From Crocinitomicaceae bacterium (GTDB lineage Bacteria > Bacteroidota > Bacteroidia > Flavobacteriales_D > Crocinitomicaceae), in assembly GCA_002696025.1 (NCBI GenBank), contig NZQU01000031.1, forward strand, positions 1-14,560: a DNA stretch of 14,560 nt. The letters are read 5' to 3'. Under the pieces are notes generated by a model. That model was not told where the DNA came from. It did not search any database and was given only the letters and a program-made list of their open reading frames with translations. A program made the translations under genes and the position numbers. This document shows, in pieces, positions 1 through 6,340 of this stretch. Numbering within the stretch: the first letter of the stretch is position 1; every line of letters starts with the position of its first letter.

Positions 1-990
1 ATACTTTGGTGGAAAGTTGGCTCCAAATATGTTGCATGAAACCCCAATTACTGTTCCGGTATTGAACATTGTATTGATGCCACACTTGGAATGATCTCCC
101 ATACACAAACCTAAAAAAGAGGTGTCTGTTTTTATCATGGAATTGCTTTCAAAAGAGTAGGTCTCAACCATTCCATAATTGTTTTTTAGATTAGATGTAT
201 TCGTGTCAGCGCCAAGATTACACCACTCTCCAATAATTGAGTTTCCTAAAAAACCATCATGTCCTTTGTTTGAGTATGCTTGAAAAACCACATTGTTAAT
301 TTCTCCACCAACTTTGCAATGAGGTCCAATAGAACTTGGCCCGTATACTTTTGTCCCGAGTTTTAATGTTGCATGCTCACACAAGGCAAATGCACCTCTT
401 ATCATGCAGCCTTCCATTACAACTGCATTTTTTCCAATATATATGGGGCCATCATTTGTGTTTAAAGTACAAGCTTCAACAGATGCTCCTTCCTCTATAA
501 ATAATTGTTCAGCATTGCCAATAATAATATTACTACTAGAAATTTTTTGAGAGCTTCGATCACCTTTAAGTAATATAAAGTCTTGTTCAATGACCTCTTG
601 GTTTTTTTGAAAGAGATGCCATCTTTTAGTTAAGAAAACGGGTTCTTCCCCACAGAAATTAACCTTGGTATTTGCATTTCCTTTATATGCTACTTTTTCA
701 TCATTAACATAAAGTGCTTCATCCTTGTTTAAATTTATTACAGTTGCAACAAAATCACTGTTTGGGATGATTCCTGCATTCACAATAATAGAGTCTTTAT
801 TGCTTTCAATACATTTAAATTGCTTCGAAAGATAATCTTCAGTTTTAAATGATATGTTTGCTTCAGGTAAATAATGTGCCCATCTTTCATCATTTGTAAG
901 CATGCCAATCCTTAAATTACCAACAGGTCTTGTAAGGCTTAGTGGCGCAAATGATTTGTGTAAATTGTGATCATCAAGAATTAAATTCAT
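1..990 (-). CDS. GlmU-like sugar nucleotidyltransferase / N-acetyltransferase family protein (C-terminus outside window)
   Basis: The reading frame stays open from the ATG at 990 to the window edge (330 codons), so the C-terminus is missing. The N-terminus resembles a reduced nucleotidyltransferase domain, with an FAPLSLTRPVGNLRIG stretch at residues 14-29 typical of the Bacteroidota 'GlmU family' proteins. From about residue 150 on there are hexapeptide-like repeats of a left-handed beta-helix. Residues 242-273 carry the acetyltransferase-type signature KGHDGFLGN followed by GADTNTSNLKNNYG. By family, the protein probably handles a sugar-1-phosphate or an acyl-sugar nucleotide for cell-envelope precursors. 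The substrate cannot be read from the sequence. The start ATG overlaps the stop codon of the upstream symporter gene (ATGA, 987-990), which suggests translational coupling. I am confident of the family but not of the reaction, and it is not a full-length classical GlmU. Confidence 0.85.
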   Translation of the reverse strand, partial: MNLILDDHNLHKSFAPLSLTRPVGNLRIGMLTNDERWAHYLPEANISFKTEDYLSKQFKCIESNKDSIIVNAGIIPNSDFVATVINLNKDEALYVNDEKVAYKGNANTKVNFCGEEPVFLTKRWHLFQKNQEVIEQDFILLKGDRSSQKISSSNIIIGNAEQLFIEEGASVEACTLNTNDGPIYIGKNAVVMEGCMIRGAFALCEHATLKLGTKVYGPSSIGPHCKVGGEINNVVFQAYSNKGHDGFLGNSIIGEWCNLGADTNTSNLKNNYGMVETYSFESNSMIKTDTSFLGLCMGDHSKCGINTMFNTGTVIGVSCNIFGANFPPKY

Positions 991-2483
991 CTTAAGATTT
1001 TTTCAGTTTTTTGAATGCTTTTATTTGGCTTGTATGATATTAAATACAATGCAATAAAAGTAAGTAGTCCGTTAAATATAAGCAATTCATAGCCAAATTG
1101 ATACCCAAATAAAAGCGCTTCAGAAAACATATTGATTGTGTAAATTAATAATGTAATCAATATACAGATAAAAGGCACCCATTTTTCTTTTAATTTTCGT
1201 TTGCTAAATAGCCCAAAAGAAAACAGACCGAGCAAAGGTCCATATGTGTATCCTGCAATTGTTAATAATTCAGAAATCACGCTTTTGTCATTTAAATTAT
1301 TGAAAACAATCACCACACATACCAAAACAAAAGACATTAGGATATGGGTTCTATTTTTAATTTTATTTTGTTTTTTTTCACTCTTATTTTCAATTGATAA
1401 AAAGTCAATAGAAAATGAGGTGGTTAATGATGTGAGTGCAGAGTCAGCACTTGAATAAGCAGCTGCAATTAATCCGAGTAAAAAGGTTACAGCCATGGCA
1501 AGTCCAAGGTCAGAATTAAGAGCAATTGTTGGGAAAAGTAAATCTGTTTTTTCGGGAATTGCAATTCCTGATTTCTCAGCATAAATAAATAAGAGAGCAC
1601 CAAGCATTAAAAATAAAAAATTGACTAGGACAAGAACAACACTAAATGAAATCATGTTTTTTTGTGCATCTTTTAAATTCTTACAGCTTAAGTTTTTCTG
1701 CATCATATCTTGGTCAAGACCAGTCATACATATGGCAATAAATGCACCTCCTAAAAACTGTTTGATAAAATGATTTTTCGATAAGAAGTCATTTGAGATG
1801 ATTATATCATTATAGTTTGATATTTCTGAAGAAACAATAAATTCTGAAAAACTTAAATCTATTTTATTTAAAATCATAAAGACACCTATACCAACTGCTA
1901 AAAGCATAAATAAGGTTTGTAATGTGTCAGTCCATACAATGGTCTTAATGCCGGCTCTAAAAGTATAAACCCAAATAAGTAAAATTGATAAAATGACTGT
2001 TAATGAAAAAGGCCAGGGCTTTCCAAAAATAAAGATGTCATTAAAAGCAAATTGTTGCAAAACAATAGCCACAAGATACAGCCTAAAACTTGCACCTAAT
2101 ATTCTTGAGATTAAAAAGAAAAAGGCACCTGTTTTATGACTTTTGTTACCAAATCGTTCTTTTAAATACTCATAAATGGAAACGACATTTAATTTATAAT
2201 AAAGTGGTAGTAACAGAAAGGTAATAACTAAATAACCAATTAGATAGCCAAAAACAACCATCATATAGCTAAATTTTGAATCATTAACCCAGCCTGGAAC
2301 TGATATAAATGTAACACCACTTAATGAAGCTCCAATCATACCAAAAGCAACAATATACCATGGGCTTTTTCTGTTTCCTGTAAAAAATGTTTGAGAGTTG
2401 GCATCTTTTGAAGTGAAAAAAGAGATGAGCATCAATAGGGCAAAATACCCAATCAAAATTCCTATAATAATTTGATTACTCAT
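987..2483 (-). CDS. Sodium:solute symporter (SSS family)
   Basis: A 498-residue, strongly hydrophobic protein with about 13 predicted membrane segments, the usual size and layout for the SSS (SLC5-like) family. Family-typical stretches visible are GASLSGVTFISVPGW (51-65), the loop AGIKTIVWTDTLQT (177-190), GLDQDMMQ (255-262), and the sodium-site helix region with AAYSSADSALTSL (340-352). It should use the sodium gradient across the inner membrane to import a small organic solute or anion. The substrate is not evident: Bacteroidota members of this type are mostly uncharacterised. It lies 8 bases after a small membrane-protein gene, and its stop overlaps the start of the GlmU-like gene, so the three probably share one transcript. 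No adjacent sugar or amino-acid catabolic gene hints at the substrate. Confidence 0.9.
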   Translation of the reverse strand: MSNQIIIGILIGYFALLMLISFFTSKDANSQTFFTGNRKSPWYIVAFGMIGASLSGVTFISVPGWVNDSKFSYMMVVFGYLIGYLVITFLLLPLYYKLNVVSIYEYLKERFGNKSHKTGAFFFLISRILGASFRLYLVAIVLQQFAFNDIFIFGKPWPFSLTVILSILLIWVYTFRAGIKTIVWTDTLQTLFMLLAVGIGVFMILNKIDLSFSEFIVSSEISNYNDIIISNDFLSKNHFIKQFLGGAFIAICMTGLDQDMMQKNLSCKNLKDAQKNMISFSVVLVLVNFLFLMLGALLFIYAEKSGIAIPEKTDLLFPTIALNSDLGLAMAVTFLLGLIAAAYSSADSALTSLTTSFSIDFLSIENKSEKKQNKIKNRTHILMSFVLVCVVIVFNNLNDKSVISELLTIAGYTYGPLLGLFSFGLFSKRKLKEKWVPFICILITLLIYTINMFSEALLFGYQFGYELLIFNGLLTFIALYLISYKPNKSIQKTEKILR

Positions 2484-2491
2484 GTTTGTTT

Positions 2492-3013
2492 TTATTCAAT
2501 AATTCCATTTTCACCCTTGTTCATCCAGCTAAGGTTTCTTGAGTACATCCAAATAAATAGTGCACTAATAATTAAAGAAAAAATCACCATGCTTGTGGGG
2601 ATGGATTGTGCTGGAATTACAACATAAAAAACTAATAAGCCAATTAGGCAATAGGCAATGTATAAATGAAACCCAATTTTAAACCCTGTAAACATTCTTT
2701 GAGCAGCAAATATCCCTAATAATGATATGATTAAGCTTGATATTGAAAAAAACCAAAAATTTTTGCTTACCAACTTATTGAATTCATCAAATTTTTTAAT
2801 AAGATTAATAGCTGTTTCAGAGCCTTCAATTTTTTTTAAATCTTTAATAGATTTAGATAATTCTGCATCTTGAATTCTTATTTCTTTTGCACTAGGAGGT
2901 CCATTGGTAATACTATTCAATGCACTAACTAATGAAAACCCACTATAAATAAATGTTAAAACACATAATAGTGTTAAAAAGGAGGGTCTTTTTGATGAGT
3001 TGTTTTCTGTCAT
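2492..3013 (-). CDS. Hypothetical membrane protein, about four transmembrane segments
   Basis: A 173-residue protein of no family I recognise. Hydrophobic segments lie at about residues 11-33, 86-104, 114-133 and 140-157. A soluble, lysine/glutamate-rich loop of about 50 residues (35-85) lies between the first and second, possibly helical. A short polar N-terminus (MTENNSSKRP) precedes the first segment and a charged tail follows the last. It looks like the first gene of the operon continuing into the sodium:solute symporter (8-base gap) and the GlmU-like gene. A partner or assembly role for the symporter is possible but pure inference. A promoter-like -7 element lies just upstream at 3033-3040. 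Confidence 0.75.
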   Translation of the reverse strand: MTENNSSKRPSFLTLLCVLTFIYSGFSLVSALNSITNGPPSAKEIRIQDAELSKSIKDLKKIEGSETAINLIKKFDEFNKLVSKNFWFFSISSLIISLLGIFAAQRMFTGFKIGFHLYIAYCLIGLLVFYVVIPAQSIPTSMVIFSLIISALFIWMYSRNLSWMNKGENGIIE

Positions 3014-3032
3014 ATTTAATATTTAGCTAAAG

Positions 3033-3040
3033 CAAAATTA
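3033..3040 (-). promoter_or_regulatory. Possible -7 promoter element for the membrane protein-symporter-GlmU-like operon
   Basis: Read on the minus strand this is TAATTTTG, matching the Bacteroidota TAnnTTTG -7 consensus, 20 bases before the ATG at 3013. No clear TTTG -33 box is found at 19-21 bases upstream, so the call rests on one element in AT-rich DNA. The 100-base gap 3014-3113 holds this element and the oppositely directed candidate at 3058-3087, and nothing else I recognise. Confidence 0.35.
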
Positions 3041-3057
3041 ATTAATTGTTTTTCTTA

Positions 3058-3087
3058 TCTGTTAATATCTTAATTCATTTATTTTTG
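3058..3087 (+). promoter_or_regulatory. Possible promoter for the MazG-like gene
   Basis: TATTTTTG (3080-3087) fits the TAnnTTTG -7 consensus. TCTG (3058-3061), 18 bases before it, is an imperfect TTTG -33 box. The ATG at 3114 would lie roughly 20 bases after the expected transcription start. The -7 match is good and the -33 match is weak. Confidence 0.4.
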
Positions 3088-3113
3088 TAAGAATAATTAA
3101 ATCAAGTTTAAAA

Positions 3114-3506
3114 ATGGATTTTAAAGAAATAATTTCTTGTGTTGAAAAATTTCACAAGGCCTTTTCAATAGAAAATAACTACAAGCCAACTGTAGATCTT
3201 AATTCTGATGACATCATGCTTAGATACAATTTGATGCGTGAAGAAAACGAAGAATATTTAGAGGCTGCAAAAGATGGAGATATGATTGAGGTGGCTGATG
3301 CACTTGGCGATCAATTGTATATCCTTTGTGGAACTATTTTAAAGCATGGAATGCAAGATAAAATTATTGAGGTTTTTGAAGAAATTCAACGTTCCAACAT
3401 GAGCAAGCTTGATGCGAATGGAAACCCCATATATCGTGAAGATGGAAAGGTTTTAAAGTCGGAATTGTATTTTAAACCCGACATTCAAAAAATACTAAAC
3501 GATTAG
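3114..3506 (+). CDS. MazG/HisE-like nucleoside triphosphate pyrophosphohydrolase family protein
   Basis: A 130-residue all-helical protein of the NTP pyrophosphohydrolase superfamily (MazG / phosphoribosyl-ATP pyrophosphohydrolase type). The metal-binding pattern is visible as acidic residues E43-E47 in MREENEEYLEAA, followed by E59-V-A-D62 and D66 in IEVADALGDQLY. This is the ExxE...ExxD arrangement that holds magnesium in the family. Such enzymes cleave a nucleoside triphosphate, or a related pyrophosphate compound, to the monophosphate plus pyrophosphate in the cytoplasm, often as house-cleaning. The substrate cannot be assigned. No histidine-biosynthesis genes are nearby, which argues against HisE proper. 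The C-terminus (NGNPIYREDGKVLKS) is a phage/bacterial MazG-like tail seen in this subfamily. The gene is transcribed alone, convergent with the nuclease-like gene, with 2 bases between the stop codons. Confidence 0.82.
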   Translation: MDFKEIISCVEKFHKAFSIENNYKPTVDLNSDDIMLRYNLMREENEEYLEAAKDGDMIEVADALGDQLYILCGTILKHGMQDKIIEVFEEIQRSNMSKLDANGNPIYREDGKVLKSELYFKPDIQKILND

Positions 3507-3508
3507 AA

Positions 3509-4453
3509 TCAATCAGAATCTTTATTGAGAAGCAGCTCAAAAGAAATAGGCAAATGATCTGAATATTTTGTTCTAAAGCTTTTGTGATCATAGGGCATTA
3601 TAACATATGATGAGTCCATTTTTATTAGTTCTTTTCTAATGTCAACTACGTTAAACGAGTTTTTTTTAATTTCTTCTTTTGTGTAGTTATTGTAAAATAC
3701 ATGGTCATATGGTTTTCCTTTTTTTAGGGTTTCATAGAGCTTTGTGTTTGTAGGCAAACATTCTTTATTTAAACTGTATATATTATCTTTTTCAAAATGA
3801 ATAAATTCTTCTTTTTTATAAATATTAAAATCACCAAGGACGATAAAGTCTTTGTTTTTTTCTTTTTGAGATGCAATCCAATTAAAAATATTTTTTAATT
3901 CATCTTGTCTTCTTATTTGGTCCTCTTTTCTGTTTCCAGGCTTTAAGTGAACAGGAATTAATGTGAATGTGGTTTTTTTGTTTAATGATTGAAATGGAAA
4001 TGCAAAAGGAACACGTTCATATGATAAGTTGCCACTTAATGGCGATGAAATGAACCCATAAAACCTAGATGAATCAGCCATTATCTTATTTGGTTTGTAA
4101 AAAATAATCCACCATTCACTTGCAGCAGATGCTGTTTGGTTTTTTGTGGGGCCAGTATCATCAGTAGACAACCAATATTTAAATCCATTTAACTGCATTT
4201 CATGTGTAAATCCAGCACTTTCTAGGTCTATTTTATAAGGTGTTTTGTCAGAATATGTTCCATTGCTTGGAGGCGCTACCATTTCCTGAATGACAACTAT
4301 ATCATATGTTTTAATAGAAGAGGCTAATATTTTATTCTGCTTATTTTTAAAGTGACCTAAAAACTGAATATTGAATGAACAGATTTTAAGTTCTTCTTGG
4401 GCACTTGAATTGAAAACAAGAATGAAAGAAATAAAAAAGAAAAAATTCCTCAT
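3509..4453 (-). CDS. Secreted endonuclease/exonuclease/phosphatase (DNase I-like) family protein
   Basis: A 314-residue protein with an N-terminal signal peptide (hydrophobic residues 3-15, probable cleavage near NSSA-Q19), hence exported. The DNase I-like fold is shown by its catalytic motifs in order: SFNIQ with N28, IQEM with E57, PVHLK with H169, LGDFN with D208 and N210, YDH at 250-251, and the terminal SDHLP with D299 and H300. These metal- and phosphate-binding residues appear intact, so the protein should be an active phosphodiesterase. Whether it cuts DNA, RNA or a phospholipid/inositol phosphate is not decided by sequence; the C-terminal half resembles Bacteroidota extracellular nuclease-like proteins. 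It is a single gene, divergent from the short-chain dehydrogenase with 71 bases between the starts. Confidence 0.88.
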   Translation of the reverse strand: MRNFFFFISFILVFNSSAQEELKICSFNIQFLGHFKNKQNKILASSIKTYDIVVIQEMVAPPSNGTYSDKTPYKIDLESAGFTHEMQLNGFKYWLSTDDTGPTKNQTASAASEWWIIFYKPNKIMADSSRFYGFISSPLSGNLSYERVPFAFPFQSLNKKTTFTLIPVHLKPGNRKEDQIRRQDELKNIFNWIASQKEKNKDFIVLGDFNIYKKEEFIHFEKDNIYSLNKECLPTNTKLYETLKKGKPYDHVFYNNYTKEEIKKNSFNVVDIRKELIKMDSSYVIMPYDHKSFRTKYSDHLPISFELLLNKDSD

Positions 4454-4473
4454 GGTTTTACAATAATAATAAT

Positions 4474-4481
4474 CAAATTTA
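4474..4481 (-). promoter_or_regulatory. Possible -7 promoter element for the secreted phosphodiesterase gene
   Basis: On the minus strand this reads TAAATTTG, a match to TAnnTTTG, about 21 bases before the ATG at 4453. No good TTTG -33 box is present at the expected distance. The inverted repeat at 4481-4501 would sit directly upstream, between the -7 and -33 positions. Confidence 0.35.
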
Positions 4482-4501
4482 TGATATTGTTATAATATCA
4501 T
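4481..4501. repeat. Perfect inverted repeat between divergent genes (possible operator)
   Basis: Two 8-base arms, ATGATATT and AATATCAT, are exact reverse complements flanking a 5-base centre (gttat). The repeat lies in the 71-base gap between two divergent genes, so a bound dimeric regulator could affect both. It is all A/T except one G-C pair per arm, so chance in AT-rich DNA is a real alternative. No U-run follows that would make it a terminator. Confidence 0.4.
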
Positions 4502-4524
4502 CATTATAAAATCGTTTTAATAAT

Positions 4525-5298
4525 ATGAAAAATGTTGCTTTAATAACAGGCGCGTCAAGTGGAATAGGAAAAGAACTTGCCAGAATTCATGCAATAAATG
4601 GGGGAGACCTAGTTGTTGTTGCAAGAAGAGAAGAGGAGCTAGAAAACCTTAAAATTGACCTAGAAAAAACCTATAAAATTAAAGTAGTTGTAATTCCATT
4701 AGACTTAAGCATATATGGTGCTGGATCAGCTCTTGTAAATGAAGTAGAAGCTAGAGGTATTGAAATTGATTATTTGATGAACAACGCTGGTTTTGGAGGC
4801 TATGGTGAATTTCATAATAGAGATCTTGAAAAAGAAAAGGAAATGATTCGTTTAAATGTTTCTTCTTATGTTGAAATTACACATGGTATTTTACAAGGAA
4901 TGATCCAAAGAAAAAAAGGTAAAATTTTAAATACCGCAAGCATAGCTGGTTTTTTACCGGGTCCATTACAAGCTGTTTATTTTGCTACCAAAGCATTTGT
5001 GTTGTCATTTTCGCAGGCAATAGATCATGAAGTTAGAGATCATGGTATAACAGTAACGGCTTTGTGTCCCGGCCCAGTTCAAACAGAATTTAAAAATGTT
5101 GCAGGTATGGGTAAACACCCTTTTTTCAAAAAAGCAAAATCAGCTCGTTATGTTGCATTAATTGGTTATAGAGGAATGTTAAAAGGACGTTTGGTGGCAA
5201 TTACAGAAAAATCTTTAAGTGTATTTGTTAATGGAATTATGTCCTTTATGCCAAGAAGATCTATTTTAAAACTAATCAAGAAACTTCAGAAACATTAA
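4525..5298 (+). CDS. Short-chain dehydrogenase/reductase (SDR) family oxidoreductase
   Basis: A 257-residue classical SDR with a Rossmann fold. The cofactor motif TGASSGIG (8-15) and the NNAG motif (86-89) are present. The catalytic set is complete: N111, S139, Y152 and K156 (YFATK). The basic residues R34-R35 after the second beta strand favour NADPH over NADH, which is inference from family rules. It belongs with COG0300-type (DltE-like) soluble reductases of unknown substrate, and the C-terminal basic helix (MPRRSILKLIKKLQKH) may touch the membrane. It is transcribed alone, convergent with the ferredoxin gene and separated from it by a single base. A lipid or fatty-acyl substrate is plausible but not shown. 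Confidence 0.92.
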   Translation: MKNVALITGASSGIGKELARIHAINGGDLVVVARREEELENLKIDLEKTYKIKVVVIPLDLSIYGAGSALVNEVEARGIEIDYLMNNAGFGGYGEFHNRDLEKEKEMIRLNVSSYVEITHGILQGMIQRKKGKILNTASIAGFLPGPLQAVYFATKAFVLSFSQAIDHEVRDHGITVTALCPGPVQTEFKNVAGMGKHPFFKKAKSARYVALIGYRGMLKGRLVAITEKSLSVFVNGIMSFMPRRSILKLIKKLQKH

Positions 5299-5299
5299 T

Positions 5300-5617
5300 C
5301 TATTCTGGCGCAAGCCTGAGGACAATTCCATCAATGGAATCATTTAAATGAATTTGGCATCCCAAACGACTATTGTCTTCAACAAAAAATGCTTGATCAA
5401 GCATGTCGAGTTCGTCATCACTTTGTTCTGGTAAATCTGTTTCTGACTCGAGATAGCATTGACAGGTTGCACAAAGTGCCATTCCTCCACATTCCCCTTC
5501 TACAGGTAGTTCGTAGGCTTTGCACAACTCCATAATATTCATATTCATATCTGTTGGGCCAAGCAATTCGTGTGATTCGCCTTCTCTATCTATAATTGTG
5601 ACCTTTATATCTCCCAT
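5300..5617 (-). CDS. 2Fe-2S ferredoxin, adrenodoxin type
   Basis: A 105-residue acidic protein with the four cluster cysteines C43, C49, C52 and C87 in the adrenodoxin pattern C-x5-C-x2-C...C (ECGGMALCATC, then RLGCQIHL). The helix between them (SETDLPEQSDDELDML) is typical of vertebrate and bacterial [2Fe-2S] ferredoxins. It is an electron carrier in the cytoplasm; its partners are unknown. The ATG at 5617 is preferred. The open frame extends further upstream to 5842, but that extension has no ferredoxin homology and runs through the coding sequence of the Rieske-like lipoprotein in another frame. The gene begins 4 bases after that lipoprotein's stop, so the two are probably cotranscribed. 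No isc-type genes, reductase or P450 are adjacent. Confidence 0.9.
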   Translation of the reverse strand: MGDIKVTIIDREGESHELLGPTDMNMNIMELCKAYELPVEGECGGMALCATCQCYLESETDLPEQSDDELDMLDQAFFVEDNSRLGCQIHLNDSIDGIVLRLAPE

Positions 5618-5621
5618 CGAT

Positions 5622-6047
5622 TTAATTATAAATTCTAAGTAAATTACTTCCGTTGAATGATGTTGCATATTGTCGAAGTCCAAATTCACTTCCAGAATAC
5701 GGTGATCCGTCATACAAAGAGAATAAGGCCGATGAACAAGTATCTTTAAGAAGAAGAAAATTATCATGGTCAGGAAAAAGAGGATATTCACATGTTCCGT
5801 TAGGATCCATAGGGGAGTGCCGATCAAAGGCGATAAATTCATCTATAGATCTTCTGTATACAATGATTCCTCGAGAACCACCAACGACATAGGCCCAATT
5901 TCCTACACCTACAAGCGAACTATAACTTGGTAAAGTTAAGTCTATTGTAAAGTCAAAAGGTATATAAGGAACAGGGTGATTTGGTGATTTTGTACATGAT
6001 GCACTCACCAAAAACAATGAAAAAACACAAAAAACCAGTATCTTCAT
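5622..6047 (-). CDS. Rieske-like lipoprotein apparently lacking cluster ligands
   Basis: A 141-residue protein with a short signal sequence and lipobox ending at C18 (FLVSASC), hence probably lipid-anchored. The remainder resembles a Bacteroidota family of small Rieske-fold lipoproteins: a PYIPFDFTIDLTLPSY start, a glycine-rich GGSRGIIVYRR strand pair, FIAFDRHSP, then a CSSALFSLYDGSP hairpin and a terminal LLRIYN. A working Rieske protein needs C-x-H and C-x-x-H pairs. Here the first motif position reads S78-P-M80 and the second lacks its histidine, so a [2Fe-2S] cluster is unlikely. C86 and C104 remain and could form the disulfide seen in the fold. The ATG at 6047 is chosen over an upstream TTG at 6062 because MKILVFCVFS is a normal lipoprotein start. 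The assignment rests on remembered family resemblance. Confidence 0.72.
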   Translation of the reverse strand: MKILVFCVFSLFLVSASCTKSPNHPVPYIPFDFTIDLTLPSYSSLVGVGNWAYVVGGSRGIIVYRRSIDEFIAFDRHSPMDPNGTCEYPLFPDHDNFLLLKDTCSSALFSLYDGSPYSGSEFGLRQYATSFNGSNLLRIYN

Positions 6048-6064
6048 ACGGTAAAGGTACAAAA

Positions 6065-6340
6065 ATGAAAGTCAATTTTCTTTTTTTAAGGTTTATAATT
6101 TTATCTTTTTTATTGTCATTGTTTTGTTGTTGTAATAACGCAAAATTCTCAAAAGAAGATCGTAAAGTAATTCGCGCGAAAAGATCAATAAATAGAAAAG
6201 AAAGGAAAAATCAAAGAGCATCTAAGAGGCATCAGAAAAAAGCTTATAAAAGCTATTGGAAAAGACAGACAAAGGATGCTAAAAAAAGTATAAAAAGAAA
6301 CAATAGGAGACTCAAAAGAAAGCACAGACATAGAATTTAA
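6065..6340 (+). CDS. Small, extremely basic putative lipoprotein
   Basis: A 91-residue protein. An N-terminal hydrophobic segment (residues 4-20) ends in LSLFCCC, a plausible lipobox with lipidation at C21 or a neighbour. From residue 26 to the end, 31 of 66 residues are lysine or arginine, with few acidic residues. The tail is probably helical and strongly positive. I do not recognise a named family; short K/R-rich lipoproteins of unknown function are common in Bacteroidota. The ATG at 6065 is chosen over upstream alternatives because MKVNFLFLRFIIL starts a clear signal peptide and the longer version would run deep into the opposing lipoprotein gene. Only 17 bases separate the two divergent ATGs. 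The TAA stop overlaps the ABC-F stop on the other strand (TTAA, 6337-6340). Binding to lipopolysaccharide phosphates, peptidoglycan or nucleic acid is possible but unproven. Confidence 0.75.
   Translation: MKVNFLFLRFIILSFLLSLFCCCNNAKFSKEDRKVIRAKRSINRKERKNQRASKRHQKKAYKSYWKRQTKDAKKSIKRNNRRLKRKHRHRI

Noticed and set aside
1201..1458. Plus-strand open frame of 85 codons
   Set aside because: It lies wholly inside the symporter gene on the other strand and its product resembles no protein; treated as a shadow frame.
5618..5842. N-terminal extension of the ferredoxin frame with a hydrophobic stretch
   Set aside because: It overlaps the Rieske-like lipoprotein gene on the same strand in another frame, has no ferredoxin homology, and the internal ATG at 5617 gives a normal-length ferredoxin.
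5653..5892. Plus-strand open frame of 79 codons
   Set aside because: Antisense to the Rieske-like lipoprotein, with no signal peptide, family motif or start signal.
5981..6064. Longer N-terminus for the small basic lipoprotein
   Set aside because: It begins at a TTG codon, lies inside the opposing lipoprotein gene, and would bury a clear signal peptide that starts at the ATG at 6065.
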